DNA of 64,000 nucleotides. Origin: Ralstonia sp. RRA (GTDB lineage Bacteria > Pseudomonadota > Gammaproteobacteria > Burkholderiales > Burkholderiaceae). The notes beneath the pieces are model-generated. The model had not been told where the DNA came from and searched no databases. It saw only the letters and a program-made list of their open reading frames with translations. A program made the translations under genes and the position numbers. This document shows, piece by piece, positions 1-7,676 of the stretch (positions are counted from its first letter, which is position 1; the number at the start of each line of letters is the position of its first letter). Location of the stretch: assembly GCF_037023145.1 (NCBI RefSeq), contig NZ_CP146091.1, positions 682,001 to 746,000 on the forward strand, read 5' to 3'.

Positions 1-458
1 GCGAGGATGTCGTTGATCTGCGCCAGCGCTTCCAGCACTGGTGCCATCGTCACGCGCTGCGCAAAGCCGCGCGTGATGGTTTCGCAGGCCGTGCGCCATG
101 CATGCGCATCGACTTTCGCGGCGATACCGTGATCGGCCAGGATCTCGACCGCATGGTCGGCCAGGTTGATGTAGAGCAGCACGCCCACGTGCTCGCGTGT
201 GTTCCACACCTCCAGCAGGCCGAACAGTGTGCGTGCGCGATGGCGCGGCGTAACACCCGCCCACGCATCGCGCACCGGCAGCGAGCTTTCAATGACGACG
301 CGCACCTCGCCGCGATGGCGTTGTTCGCCTTCGCGTACAGCGGCTTCCAGCTTTTGCAGCTCGGCCGGAGGAAAGGCGCGCTTGGCGTGCGACGAGGTCG
401 TCAGCAGGTGGGTGATAGCACGGCGTGCGCCGCGATGGTGTCGGGTTTGAGATGCCAT
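1..458 (-). CDS. TPM-domain protein, C-terminus cut by window edge
   Basis: Reading down from the ATG at 458 gives an open frame to base 1 with no stop, so the 3' end lies outside the window. About 150 residues are visible. They have a basic N-terminus without a signal peptide, then a TPM-type domain recognisable from the segments GEVRVVIES, EHVGVLLYINLADHAVEILAD and a C-terminal ITRGF. The family is usually membrane-associated or cytoplasmic and often sits beside LemA; its biochemical role is poorly defined. The start lies 15 bases after the stop of the neighbouring TPM gene, so lemA and the two TPM genes look like one transcript. The identity is inferred from residue pattern alone. Confidence 0.8.
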   Translation of the reverse strand, partial: MASQTRHHRGARRAITHLLTTSSHAKRAFPPAELQKLEAAVREGEQRHRGEVRVVIESSLPVRDAWAGVTPRHRARTLFGLLEVWNTREHVGVLLYINLADHAVEILADHGIAAKVDAHAWRTACETITRGFAQRVTMAPVLEALAQINDIL

Positions 459-472
459 GGTCGTGATTGCGC

Positions 473-1348
473 TCACCAGTTGCCGGAGGCACCGCCGCCG
501 CCGAAATCGCCCCCGCCGCCTCCACCGAAGCCGCCGCCGGAATCGCCGCCACCGAAACCACCGCCGCCGCGCCCCCAGCCGCCGCCCAGGCCGCCACCGA
601 TGCCACCGCCAAGCCCGCCGATGGTGCCCGGGCCCCAGCCTCGGTTGCCCATCACCACGCGCGTACCGGGCCGGCCGCCGGGCAGGCTGCCCGTAACGCG
701 CCCGCCCGAGCGCATGGCCGCGCTCAGCACGAAGAACACGATGATCGCCAGCGGAAACAGCACCGGCAGCCAATCGCCGATGCCGCCGCTGGCTTGCTGG
801 TGCTTGGCGCGCTCAGCCGGCGGCAGGTTCTCTTGTGCAACGATGGTCTGGATGGCCGAGATGCCCGCCGACAAGCCGCCGTAAAAATCGCCCTGGCGGA
901 AGTGCGGCGCCATCACATCCTGCAGCACGCGTTTCGATTGCGCGTCGGTCAGCGCGCCCTCCAGCCCGCGCCCGACCTCGATGCGCATCTTGCGCAGCGA
1001 TGCCGGGTTGTCTTTGGCGATGAGGATGATGGCGCCATCGTCCACGCCCTTGCGGCCGGCCTTCCAGGCATCCGCCACGCGAATGCCGTAGGCCTCGATG
1101 GGTTCCGGCGCCGTGGACGGCACCATCAGCACGAAGATCTGGCTGCCGTGCTGCTGCTCGTAGTCGGCCAGTACCTGTTCGAGCGCGCTGCGCTGCTGGG
1201 CAGACAGCGTGCCCGTCAGGTCGGTCACGCGCGCAGCCAGCGGCGGCACAGCCACCATGTCGCTCTGCGCGCGCGCAGGCAACGCGGTGGCCAGCCAAAG
1301 GGCCGCTGTCAGCAGGAAGGCGAAGAAAGCACGCGCGCGCATCGACAT
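473..1348 (-). CDS. secreted/membrane TPM-domain protein with Gly-rich tail (YgcG-like)
   Basis: 291 residues. A Sec signal peptide is visible (hydrophobic core 8-21, AxA-type site ending at Ala27). A TPM domain spans about 37-165 (VTDLTGTLS start, DDGAIILIA, RKMRIEVGRGLEG). One membrane helix lies at about 193-212. Residues 213-291 are almost entirely Gly/Arg/Ser and end in GASGNW. This order (signal, TPM, helix, glycine-rich tail) is standard for the YgcG branch. The domain should therefore be periplasmic with the tail on the other side of the helix. The gene lies 13 bases downstream of lemA and 14 bases before a second TPM gene. The function is unknown; a role in envelope stress or membrane-protein quality control is only a guess from LemA co-occurrence. 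Confidence 0.85.
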   Translation of the reverse strand: MSMRARAFFAFLLTAALWLATALPARAQSDMVAVPPLAARVTDLTGTLSAQQRSALEQVLADYEQQHGSQIFVLMVPSTAPEPIEAYGIRVADAWKAGRKGVDDGAIILIAKDNPASLRKMRIEVGRGLEGALTDAQSKRVLQDVMAPHFRQGDFYGGLSAGISAIQTIVAQENLPPAERAKHQQASGGIGDWLPVLFPLAIIVFFVLSAAMRSGGRVTGSLPGGRPGTRVVMGNRGWGPGTIGGLGGGIGGGLGGGWGRGGGGFGGGDSGGGFGGGGGGDFGGGGASGNW

Positions 1349-1361
1349 GATCGTCAGCTCG

Positions 1362-1988
1362 TCAGAACTTCACCGCCGGGGCGGTGGAGATGCCCTTCTC
1401 GTTCTCGACCGTGAAGTTCGGCTTGACCTGGTAGCCCATCACCTTGGCCGTCAGGTTGGTCGGGAAGCTGCGGGCCAGCACGTTGTAGTCCTGCACCGAC
1501 TTGATGTAACGCTGGCGCGCCACGGTGATGCGGTTCTCGGTGCCTTCCAGCTGCGACTGCAGATCGCGGAACGACTGATCGGCCTTGAGTTGCGGATAGT
1601 TTTCCGACACCGCCATCAGGCGCGACAGTGCGCTGGAAAGCTGCCCTTGCAGTTCCTGGAATTTCTGGAACGCCGCCGGATCGTTGAGCACCTCGGGCGT
1701 GATCTGGAAGCTGGTGGCTGCGGCGCGGGCCTTGGTCACGGCTTCGAGCGTGTCTTTCTCGTGCGAGGCGTAGCCCTTGACCGTATTCACCAGGTTCGGG
1801 ATCAGGTCAGCACGGCGTTGGTATTGGTTGACGACCTCGGCCCAGGCAGCCTTGGTGGCTTCGTCCTTGGCCTGGAAATCGTTATAGCCGCAGGCGGACA
1901 GGAATGGCGCGACCAGCACGGCCAGCGACAGCGCCAACCAGCGCAGCACCGAAAAACGCGTCGAACGAACGGACAGGGCAGCGGTCAT
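1362..1988 (-). CDS. lemA: LemA family lipoprotein-like membrane protein
   Basis: 208 residues with the LemA signature: NDFQAKDEATKAAWAEV, then NQYQRRADLIPNLVNTVKGYA, and a C-terminal DYNVLARSFPTNL. The N-terminus has a hydrophobic stretch ending in a lipobox-like LSAC with Cys33, so the mature protein may be lipid-anchored. LemA proteins are helical bundles attached to the membrane with no assigned enzymatic activity. It is the first gene of the three-gene lemA-TPM-TPM set on the minus strand. It faces away from the dapA-like gene across a 405-base divergent region. Family assignment is firm; the function is not known. Confidence 0.92.
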   Translation of the reverse strand: MTAALSVRSTRFSVLRWLALSLAVLVAPFLSACGYNDFQAKDEATKAAWAEVVNQYQRRADLIPNLVNTVKGYASHEKDTLEAVTKARAAATSFQITPEVLNDPAAFQKFQELQGQLSSALSRLMAVSENYPQLKADQSFRDLQSQLEGTENRITVARQRYIKSVQDYNVLARSFPTNLTAKVMGYQVKPNFTVENEKGISTAPAVKF

Positions 1989-2393
1989 GAGTACCTCGTG
2001 ATCAGACAGTCAGACAAACAATGTGGCATGAGACCGACATCGTCTCCTGGTGTTCCAGCGAACTCTAGCGTATGCGCTTGACGCCTCAGTCGCACATCAG
2101 TACGGTATGGGGACTTTTTTGACAATTTCCATGCGCGCGATTTCCCCTGCTTCGTCGATTTGCATCGCACCGGCCTTCAGCCAGTCGGTCGCGTCGACGC
2201 GTGCGCACGCCAAAAAAGCCTCCAAACAGCCGCTCGTCTGACCGGAGCGCTGTTCCGTCAGATGGGCGACGGAACAGCGGCTGACCGCCAAGTTAGACAC
2301 GGTTGACCTCTTACCCGCATCTCGCGGGCCCTGCATTCCCGATGCTCTCCTGATGGTTCTTGATCGGTCGTTGATTCGTCCAGGAGTTTTGTC
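1989..2393. promoter_or_regulatory. divergent intergenic region between lemA and dapA-like gene
   Basis: No gene is supported here; the short open frames lack family features. The region must hold promoters for both the minus-strand lemA set and the plus-strand dapA-like gene. I could not place convincing -35/-10 pairs. The most conspicuous element is the perfect inverted repeat at 2248-2279. A ribosome binding site CAGGAG at 2381-2386 sits seven bases before the GTG start at 2394. Confidence 0.6.
2248..2279. repeat. perfect 12-bp inverted repeat, operator- or hairpin-like
   Basis: CGCTGTTCCGTC at 2248-2259 is followed by an eight-base spacer and its exact reverse complement at 2268-2279. 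No T-run follows on either strand, so it is not a standard terminator. Its place 114 bases upstream of the dapA-like start, in a divergent promoter region, suits an operator or an mRNA leader hairpin. The binding protein is unknown. Confidence 0.6.
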
Positions 2394-3302
2394 GTGCTTG
2401 AAAACCCATCCACCCCTCTTTCCACCGGCGCGCGTCCGTCGTATGCAGGCATCTGGGTGCCCATCGTCACGCCGTTTGCCGATGATGCGACGCGGTCGGT
2501 CGACTACGGTGCGCTGTATACATTAGTGGCGCGATATCGCACGCAGGGTGTCGCTGGTTTTGTGGCTTGTGGCAGTACGGGTGAGGCTGCCGCGCTCACC
2601 GATCAGGAGCAGGCCGACGTGCTCGATACGGTACGTGCTGCGGCCGATGGGTTGCCTGTCGTGATGGGCGTCTCTGGCAGCGCGCTGGCGCCCGTGCTTG
2701 AGCGCATGCTCAGGCTCGCCGAGCACCGACCCGCCGCGTTCCTGATACCGGCGCCTTCCTACATCCGCCCGTCGCAGGACGGGATCGTCGAGTACTTCAC
2801 GGCGCTGGCTGATGCTTCGCCCGTGCCGGTGCTGCTGTACGACATTCCGTATCGCACGGGGGCGAGCATCGATGCCGAAACGCTGCTTGCGCTGGCTGCG
2901 CATCCCAACATCCATGGCATCAAGGATTGCGGTGGCGATGCTGACAAGACGCAGCGCGTGATTGCCGATGGGCGGTTGCAGGTGCTGGCAGGGGAAGATG
3001 CGCAGGTGTTCGGCACGCTGTGCGCGGGCGGGGTGGGGGCCATCATCGCGGCCGCGCATGTCCGCACAGAGCTGTTTGTGGAGATGGTGCGGGCGGTGCA
3101 GGAGCAGCGGTTGAATGATGCGCGGCAGTTGCATCATGCGCTGGCGCCGGTGATTCGGTTGTTGTTTGCGCAGACCAATCCTGGGCCGTTGAAGGCTTGG
3201 CTGGCTGCTGAAGGGCAGGTGAAGAATGTGCTGCGGGCGCCGATGGCGGCAGCTTCTGAGGCACTGGGGCAGGCGTTGGTGGAGGCGGTTGGGCGGGTTT
3301 GA
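2394..3302 (+). CDS. DapA-family class I aldolase (dihydrodipicolinate synthase-like)
   Basis: 302 residues. The TIM-barrel landmarks of the DapA/NanA superfamily are present: GSTGE at 60-64 for the substrate carboxylate, YDIPYRTG with Tyr149 and Arg154, and IKDCGGD with the Schiff-base Lys177. The 28-residue distance from Tyr149 to Lys177 equals that in true DapA. The enzyme should condense or cleave pyruvate-containing compounds through a Lys imine. Whether it makes 4-hydroxy-tetrahydrodipicolinate or acts on a sugar acid cannot be told. An isolated gene away from lysine genes often means a catabolic paralogue. The start is GTG at 2394, chosen for the CAGGAG site seven bases upstream. It stands alone and converges with hemL across the inverted-repeat element. 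Confidence 0.85.
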   Translation: MLENPSTPLSTGARPSYAGIWVPIVTPFADDATRSVDYGALYTLVARYRTQGVAGFVACGSTGEAAALTDQEQADVLDTVRAAADGLPVVMGVSGSALAPVLERMLRLAEHRPAAFLIPAPSYIRPSQDGIVEYFTALADASPVPVLLYDIPYRTGASIDAETLLALAAHPNIHGIKDCGGDADKTQRVIADGRLQVLAGEDAQVFGTLCAGGVGAIIAAAHVRTELFVEMVRAVQEQRLNDARQLHHALAPVIRLLFAQTNPGPLKAWLAAEGQVKNVLRAPMAAASEALGQALVEAVGRV

Positions 3303-3341
3303 GTTTTCTGCTTTTTGTTGTTGGTCCATCCCCGGTATCGT

Positions 3342-3815
3342 CCCCTGCCGGGGCCGACTCACTTTTCTTTGTCTTGCCAAAGAAAAGTAAGCAAAAGAAA
3401 GGCGCGCCCGAGATGGCGACTTCCCCTTGGATTTTTGTAACCGGGCGGAGATGGGGAAAACTCGCTTCGCTCAGACAGTTCCCCATCTTTTTTCCGCCCG
3501 CTTACAAAAATCCAAGGCGCCATCAAGGGCAGGAACGTCAAAAGAAAAAGGCCAACCCCTCGCGAGGTAGGCCTTTGTCATTCTGGCTGGCATCCAGATG
3601 GTTTGGCTCTTTGCCTTTGACTTTCCCTGCCCTATGCGGCGCCTTGAATTTTTGTGAGCGGGCGGAAAAAGGAAGGAGGCTGTTTGAGCGCAGCGAGTTT
3701 GCCTCCTTCCCCGCCCGGTCACGGAAATTCAAGGAGTCTTTCGCCGCATCGGGCGCGCCTTTCTTTGCTTACTTTCTTTGGCAAGACAAAGAAAGTGAGT
3801 CAGCCCCGGCAGGGG
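3342..3815. repeat. nested inverted-repeat element between converging genes
   Basis: The outer arms 3342-3411 and 3749-3815 are near-perfect reverse complements. Each arm holds its own hairpin, for example CTTTTCTTTG at 3362-3371 against CAAAGAAAAG at 3378-3387. Inside are two long hairpins, 3425-3517 and 3642-3734, each built on a GCGGGCGGA/TCCGCCCG-type stem. At the centre is a small hairpin at 3545-3576 flanked by GGCGCC at 3516-3521 and 3638-3643. The element is therefore a palindrome of palindromes about 474 bases long. It encodes nothing and lies exactly between the 3' ends of dapA-like and hemL, where it could end transcription from both sides. Similar TTTCTTT/AAAGAAA-armed intergenic repeats occur in beta-proteobacteria as far as I recall. 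Confidence 0.85.
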
Positions 3816-3859
3816 ATGAAACAGGGGTGAACCACCAACGCTGATCCATCAAGAAACAA

Positions 3860-5173
3860 TCAGACAGCCTTAAACGCCTTCCGAGCCGCGGCAAAAGTCG
3901 CATCCAGAATCGCATCATCGTGCGTAGCCGAAACAAATCCAGCCTCAAACGCAGACGGCGCCAGATAAACGCCCTCAGCCAACATGGCATGGAAGAACGC
4001 ATTGAAGCGCCCAACATCGCTCTTGGTCACTTCAGCAAAGCTGGTCGGCACACCTTCACGGAAGTAGATCCCGAACATGCCACCAACGCTGTCTGCGGCA
4101 AACGGCACACCAGCTTCGCGGGCAATGTCGGACAGCCCATCCACCAGCTTGCGCGTCTGCGCAGCCAGCCGATCATGGAAGCCATCCGCAGCAATCAGGC
4201 GCAACGTGGTCAGCCCGGCAGCCACCGCCAGCGGGTTACCCGACAACGTCCCTGCCTGATACACGCTGCCCAGTGGCGCGAGGAAGCCCATGATGTCGCG
4301 GCGGCCGCCAAAGGCCGCGGCCGGCATGCCGCCACCGATGACTTTGCCCAGGCACGTCAGGTCCGGCGTGATGCCGTACAGCGACTGCGCACAACCCAGC
4401 GCCACACGGAAGCCCGTCATCACCTCGTCGAAAATCAGCACGGCGCCGTTCTCAGTACACAGCGAGCGCATGGCCTGATGGAACGCGGTGCTGCCTCGCA
4501 CCAGGTTCATGTTGCCGGCCACCGGTTCGACGATCACCGCGGCGATTTCCTTGCCATGGCGCGCAAACGCCTCACGCAGTGCGTCGACATCGTTGTAGGG
4601 CAGCACCATTGTGTGCTTGACCACGTCTTCCGGCACGCCGGCGGAGGATGGCGCGTTCTGCGTGGTGTCGGCAAAGGTCAGCAGGCCCGAGCCGGCCTTG
4701 ACCAGCAGGCTGTCGGCGTGGCCGTGGTAGCAGCCCTCGAACTTGACGATCAGGTCGCGGCCGGTAAAACCGCGCGCCAGGCGCAGCGCGCTCATGGTCG
4801 CCTCGGTACCCGACGAGACCAGTCGCACCTGCTCGATCGATGGCACGAGCTTGCAGATTTCCTCGGCCATGACAACTTCCGCCTCGGTCGGGGCGCCGAA
4901 CGAGAAGCTGTCGGCCGCCACTTCCTGCACGGCGCGCACGACGTCAGGATGCGCGTGGCCGACGATCATCGGGCCCCACGAGCCGACGTAGTCGATATAG
5001 CGGGCGCCGTCGGCATCCCACAGGTACGGGCCGGCTGCCTTGGCAATGAAGCGCGGCGTGCCGCCCACCGAGCGGAAGGCGCGCACCGGCGAGTTCACCC
5101 CGCCGGGGATGGTCTTCTGGGCACGTTCAAACAGGGCGGCGCTGCAAGGAGTGGCCAATGAAGGAGTCGACAT
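3860..5173 (-). CDS. hemL: glutamate-1-semialdehyde 2,1-aminomutase
   Basis: Converts glutamate-1-semialdehyde to 5-aminolevulinate with PLP in the C5 route of tetrapyrrole synthesis; cytoplasmic. From the ATG at 5173 the protein has 437 residues, the family size. Visible are [11 protein letters not shown] near the N-terminus, [10 protein letters not shown] at about 120-129, YHGHAD at 149-154, the PLP Asp in FDEVMTGFR (Asp249) and the Schiff-base Lys277 in [14 protein letters not shown] at 5221 would add 16 residues that do not resemble the family, so the ATG was preferred; neither start has a strong ribosome binding site. It converges with the dapA-like gene and diverges from rubredoxin. Confidence 0.95.
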   Translation of the reverse strand: MSTPSLATPCSAALFERAQKTIPGGVNSPVRAFRSVGGTPRFIAKAAGPYLWDADGARYIDYVGSWGPMIVGHAHPDVVRAVQEVAADSFSFGAPTEAEVVMAEEICKLVPSIEQVRLVSSGTEATMSALRLARGFTGRDLIVKFEGCYHGHADSLLVKAGSGLLTFADTTQNAPSSAGVPEDVVKHTMVLPYNDVDALREAFARHGKEIAAVIVEPVAGNMNLVRGSTAFHQAMRSLCTENGAVLIFDEVMTGFRVALGCAQSLYGITPDLTCLGKVIGGGMPAAAFGGRRDIMGFLAPLGSVYQAGTLSGNPLAVAAGLTTLRLIAADGFHDRLAAQTRKLVDGLSDIAREAGVPFAADSVGGMFGIYFREGVPTSFAEVTKSDVGRFNAFFHAMLAEGVYLAPSAFEAGFVSATHDDAILDATFAAARKAFKAV

Positions 5174-5387
5174 GGATGCAGTTGGAGGAGAGAGGCGCCG
5201 CGCAGAACGATGCTGCGGCACGGTTTAAAGACATGTTTGCGGCGATTATGCGGTGGTTTGACGCAGATCCAGGTTGGATACAGTCAAACACGCTGCGTGC
5301 CCCGCGCCTGTTCTGGCGCGCACGGGCGTGATTCGGTACCATCTGGCCTGCCATTTTAATAGACGGAACCCACCGAAGCTTTACCCT

Positions 5388-5573
5388 ATGAGCGATACCA
5401 ATACCGAACTCAAGACGTGGATGTGCCTGATTTGCGGCTGGATCTACGACGAAGAACAAGGCGCGCCGGATGACGGCATCGCGCCCGGCACGAAGTGGGA
5501 AGACGTGCCCATCAACTGGACGTGCCCCGAGTGCGGCGCGCGCAAGGAAGACTTCGAAATGGTGCAGATCTGA
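5388..5573 (+). CDS. rubredoxin
   Basis: 61 residues with the two CxxC knuckles of rubredoxin: Cys13-Cys16 (CLICG) and Cys46-Cys49 (CPECGARK). Together they bind one iron in an Fe(Cys)4 site. The protein is a one-electron carrier in the cytoplasm; the partner reductase and acceptor are not in the window. The start is the ATG at 5388; an upstream in-frame ATG at 5274 would add 38 residues unlike any rubredoxin. The ribosome binding site is weak. It lies divergent to hemL and upstream of the pil operon but is separated from pilG by 366 bases, so it is probably a separate unit. Confidence 0.95.
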   Translation: MSDTNTELKTWMCLICGWIYDEEQGAPDDGIAPGTKWEDVPINWTCPECGARKEDFEMVQI

Positions 5574-5939
5574 GCCGGATCTGACCTGTCTCTCGTCGGC
5601 AAGTGAGCGGTTGCCCTCTTGCCGACAGCCAAATATCAGGAAGTGACGGTTCGATCGAATCAAATAAAGCGGGCTCGTCGCTTCCATGCCACAGGCGCCC
5701 GGCTAAGGGGCGGCGCCATTAACGGCATCATTGACGGCAGATGGGTGACTTGTCACACTTCGTCAAATTCTGAGCTTTACACTTCATAAGCGGGCCGGGG
5801 GGCGTAGTTTTGAAGTCGTCGCCAGCGTGGGCCCTTGCAGCACTTTTTGGGGCACGCCGCGCGTCGATTTGCCGCGATCCATCCGGTCAGAATGGCGTGG
5901 CGACCCGTGGTCGCCGTAGTTGCGTATGGCGAGAACATG
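5574..5939 (+). promoter_or_regulatory. intergenic region rubredoxin-pilG
   Basis: No gene seen. A hairpin with a nine-base stem (GTCGGCAAG at 5595-5603, CTTGCCGAC at 5618-5626) lies 22 bases after the rubredoxin stop. It has no T-run, so it is at most a weak terminator. Further on, GTGACTTGTCAC at 5745-5756 is a palindromic site in the likely pilG promoter region. I could not assign convincing promoter boxes. Confidence 0.5.
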
Positions 5940-6416
5940 ATGCAATCCGCGCGGGTGGAACAACTGACCGAATCCCAACCGCTGGCGAATTCCCCGCTGG
6001 CGAATTCCCCTTCATCCCTTTCGGGCTGCAAAGTGCTGGTCATCGATGACTCCAGCACCATCCGCCGTACTGCGCAGATTTTCCTGACCCAGGCCGGTTG
6101 CCAGGTCGTGCTGGCCGAGGACGGTTTCGACGCCCTGGCCAAGGTCGGTGATTTGAAGCCCGATCTCGTGTTCTGCGACATCCTGATGCCGAACGTGGAC
6201 GGCTATCAGACCTGCGCGCTCATCAAGAAAAGCCCGAAGTTTCATGCCACGCCTGTGATCATGCTGTCTTCGCGCGACGGTATCTTTGACCGCGCGCGCG
6301 GCCGGTCGGTCGGGGCGGTGGACCATCTCGCCAAGCCTTTCTCCAAGGAAGCGCTGCTGGAGGCGGTCCAGACCCATCTGCCGGCGGCGAGCGAATCTCG
6401 TGGCGCCACGCAATGA
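5940..6416 (+). CDS. pilG: twitching motility response regulator PilG
   Basis: 158 residues from the ATG at 5940, a single CheY-like receiver with a short N-terminal extension. Acidic pocket Asp36-Asp37 (VIDDSST), phospho-acceptor Asp80 (FCDILMP) and Lys132 (AKPF) are all present. PilG takes phosphate from the ChpA kinase and promotes pilus extension. The first of five genes in the order pilG-pilH-pilI-pilJ-chpA. The extension contains an exact 15-base tandem duplication (5981-5995 and 5996-6010) giving LANSPLANSP. A longer frame from 5835 lacks family support. The alpha4-beta5 segment reads GAVDHLAKPF rather than the more usual GSDDYLxKPF, a mild deviation. Confidence 0.9.
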   Translation: MQSARVEQLTESQPLANSPLANSPSSLSGCKVLVIDDSSTIRRTAQIFLTQAGCQVVLAEDGFDALAKVGDLKPDLVFCDILMPNVDGYQTCALIKKSPKFHATPVIMLSSRDGIFDRARGRSVGAVDHLAKPFSKEALLEAVQTHLPAASESRGATQ

Positions 6417-6447
6417 AGGCACCTCTCTAATACGAAGGACTGTTTGT

Positions 6448-6816
6448 ATGGCAATCAAGAAAGTGTTGGTGGTTGATGATTCCCCGACCGAAGCGCTGCA
6501 CCTGTCGGAGATCCTCGGCAAGGGCGGTTTCAAGGTGACGGTTGCGGCCGATAGCGACCAGGCCATGACCAAGCTCGAAGCCGAAGCCTTCGACCTGATC
6601 CTGATGGACGTGGTAATGCCCGGCCAGAACGGCTACCAGGCGACCCGTGCAATCAAGAAGGACGAGCGTTTCCAGGACATCCCCGTGATCATGTGCACCA
6701 CCAAGGGACTGGAAACCGACCGCGTGTGGGGCATGCGCCAGGGCGCATCGGACTACATCGTCAAGCCGGTCAAGGCCGAAGAGCTGCTGGAAAAAATCGC
6801 CAAGCTGCCGCAGTAA
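6448..6816 (+). CDS. pilH: twitching motility response regulator PilH
   Basis: 122 residues, essentially only a receiver domain: Asp10-Asp11 (VVDDSPTEA), phospho-acceptor Asp54 (LMDVVMPGQ) and Lys106 (VKPVKA). In the Pil-Chp pathway PilH is the second output regulator, linked to pilus retraction or acting as a phosphate sink opposite PilG. The start ATG at 6448 has AAGGA at 6435-6439 eight bases upstream, which rejects the longer frame overlapping pilG. It lies 31 bases after pilG and 45 bases before pilI. Confidence 0.93.
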   Translation: MAIKKVLVVDDSPTEALHLSEILGKGGFKVTVAADSDQAMTKLEAEAFDLILMDVVMPGQNGYQATRAIKKDERFQDIPVIMCTTKGLETDRVWGMRQGASDYIVKPVKAEELLEKIAKLPQ

Positions 6817-6861
6817 GCCAAGCCAGCCGCCGACCCGGAACACCACGGACATGAGCCAGAC

Positions 6862-7407
6862 GTGAACGAACCGCGCACCAACCTGACCTCCCGCCAGCGC
6901 CTGCATGAATACCAGGCGATGCTGGCACGGCGCCTGCAAGAGGCGCGCGCCAAGTCATCGACGGAAGGCTTTCTAGGCGTGCAGATCGGCGACCAGCACT
7001 GGCTGCTGTCGCTGTCGGACACGGGCGAGGTGCTGGACTACCAGCCGCCCGCACGCGTGCCGCTCACGCAGCCGTGGTACCTGGGCCTCGTGAATGCGCG
7101 GGGCAACTTGCTGGGCGTGATCGATTTCAGCCTGTTCTGCGGCGAAGCGGCGACGGCGGGCGGTGCTGGCGCCAAGATCGTGGTGCTGTCGAAGGACCCG
7201 CAGCGTGCGTGCGCGATCATCGTGCCGCGCGTGGCGGGGCTGCGCAGCCTGAGCGATCTGCAGCCGGTCGAGGCCGAGCAGGATGAGAGCCGACCGTGGC
7301 AAGGCCGCGCCTGGCGCGATGCACAGGGCACGCTGTGGCGCGAAATGGATGTGCGCCGCCTGCTGGCAGATCCGGCGTTCCTGCAGGTGGGCCGCACCCG
7401 CGCGTAA
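6862..7407 (+). CDS. pilI: CheW-like adaptor PilI
   Basis: 181 residues with a CheW fold. The segments GFLGVQIGDQHWLLSLSDTGEVLDY, PWYLGLVNARGNLLGVIDF and IIVPRVAGLRSL are typical of PilI. It couples the chemoreceptor PilJ to the histidine kinase ChpA at the pole. The start is GTG at 6862; the earlier ATG at 6851 hits a stop after four codons. A gap of 269 bases without a gene separates it from pilJ, long for this operon. I see nothing conserved in the gap apart from the AAGAGGG ribosome binding site of pilJ. Confidence 0.88.
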   Translation: MNEPRTNLTSRQRLHEYQAMLARRLQEARAKSSTEGFLGVQIGDQHWLLSLSDTGEVLDYQPPARVPLTQPWYLGLVNARGNLLGVIDFSLFCGEAATAGGAGAKIVVLSKDPQRACAIIVPRVAGLRSLSDLQPVEAEQDESRPWQGRAWRDAQGTLWREMDVRRLLADPAFLQVGRTRA

Positions 7408-7676
7408 GGCGTGCTGCAACCGTAGCAAGACCCGGCTGCAGGATGGGCTGGGCAACGAATAAGAAAAGATTGGGCACATCCGCAACGGGAGCGGGTGCGC
7501 GCAAAGGGGCAAGATGCGGTGCGTGGTGCGGCAACAGGACGCGCCATTTTGTGCCGATATGCACTGCAGAAGGTGCGGACCACGCCGGGCAAGACAAGGC
7601 GAGGCCGCGGACGGGAAATCCATGCTGCTGATCTCGGGAAAACGGGACGGCCGCATCGACAAAACAAGAGGGTCCT

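Noticed and set aside
467..1414. 315-codon plus-strand frame opposite the TPM and lemA genes
   Set aside because: Proline/Ala/Arg-rich shadow of the glycine-rich TPM tail; no start signal.
3342..3815. Reading the repeat element as a CRISPR array or retron RNA
   Set aside because: Repeats are inverted, not spaced direct repeats, and no cas or reverse transcriptase gene is near.
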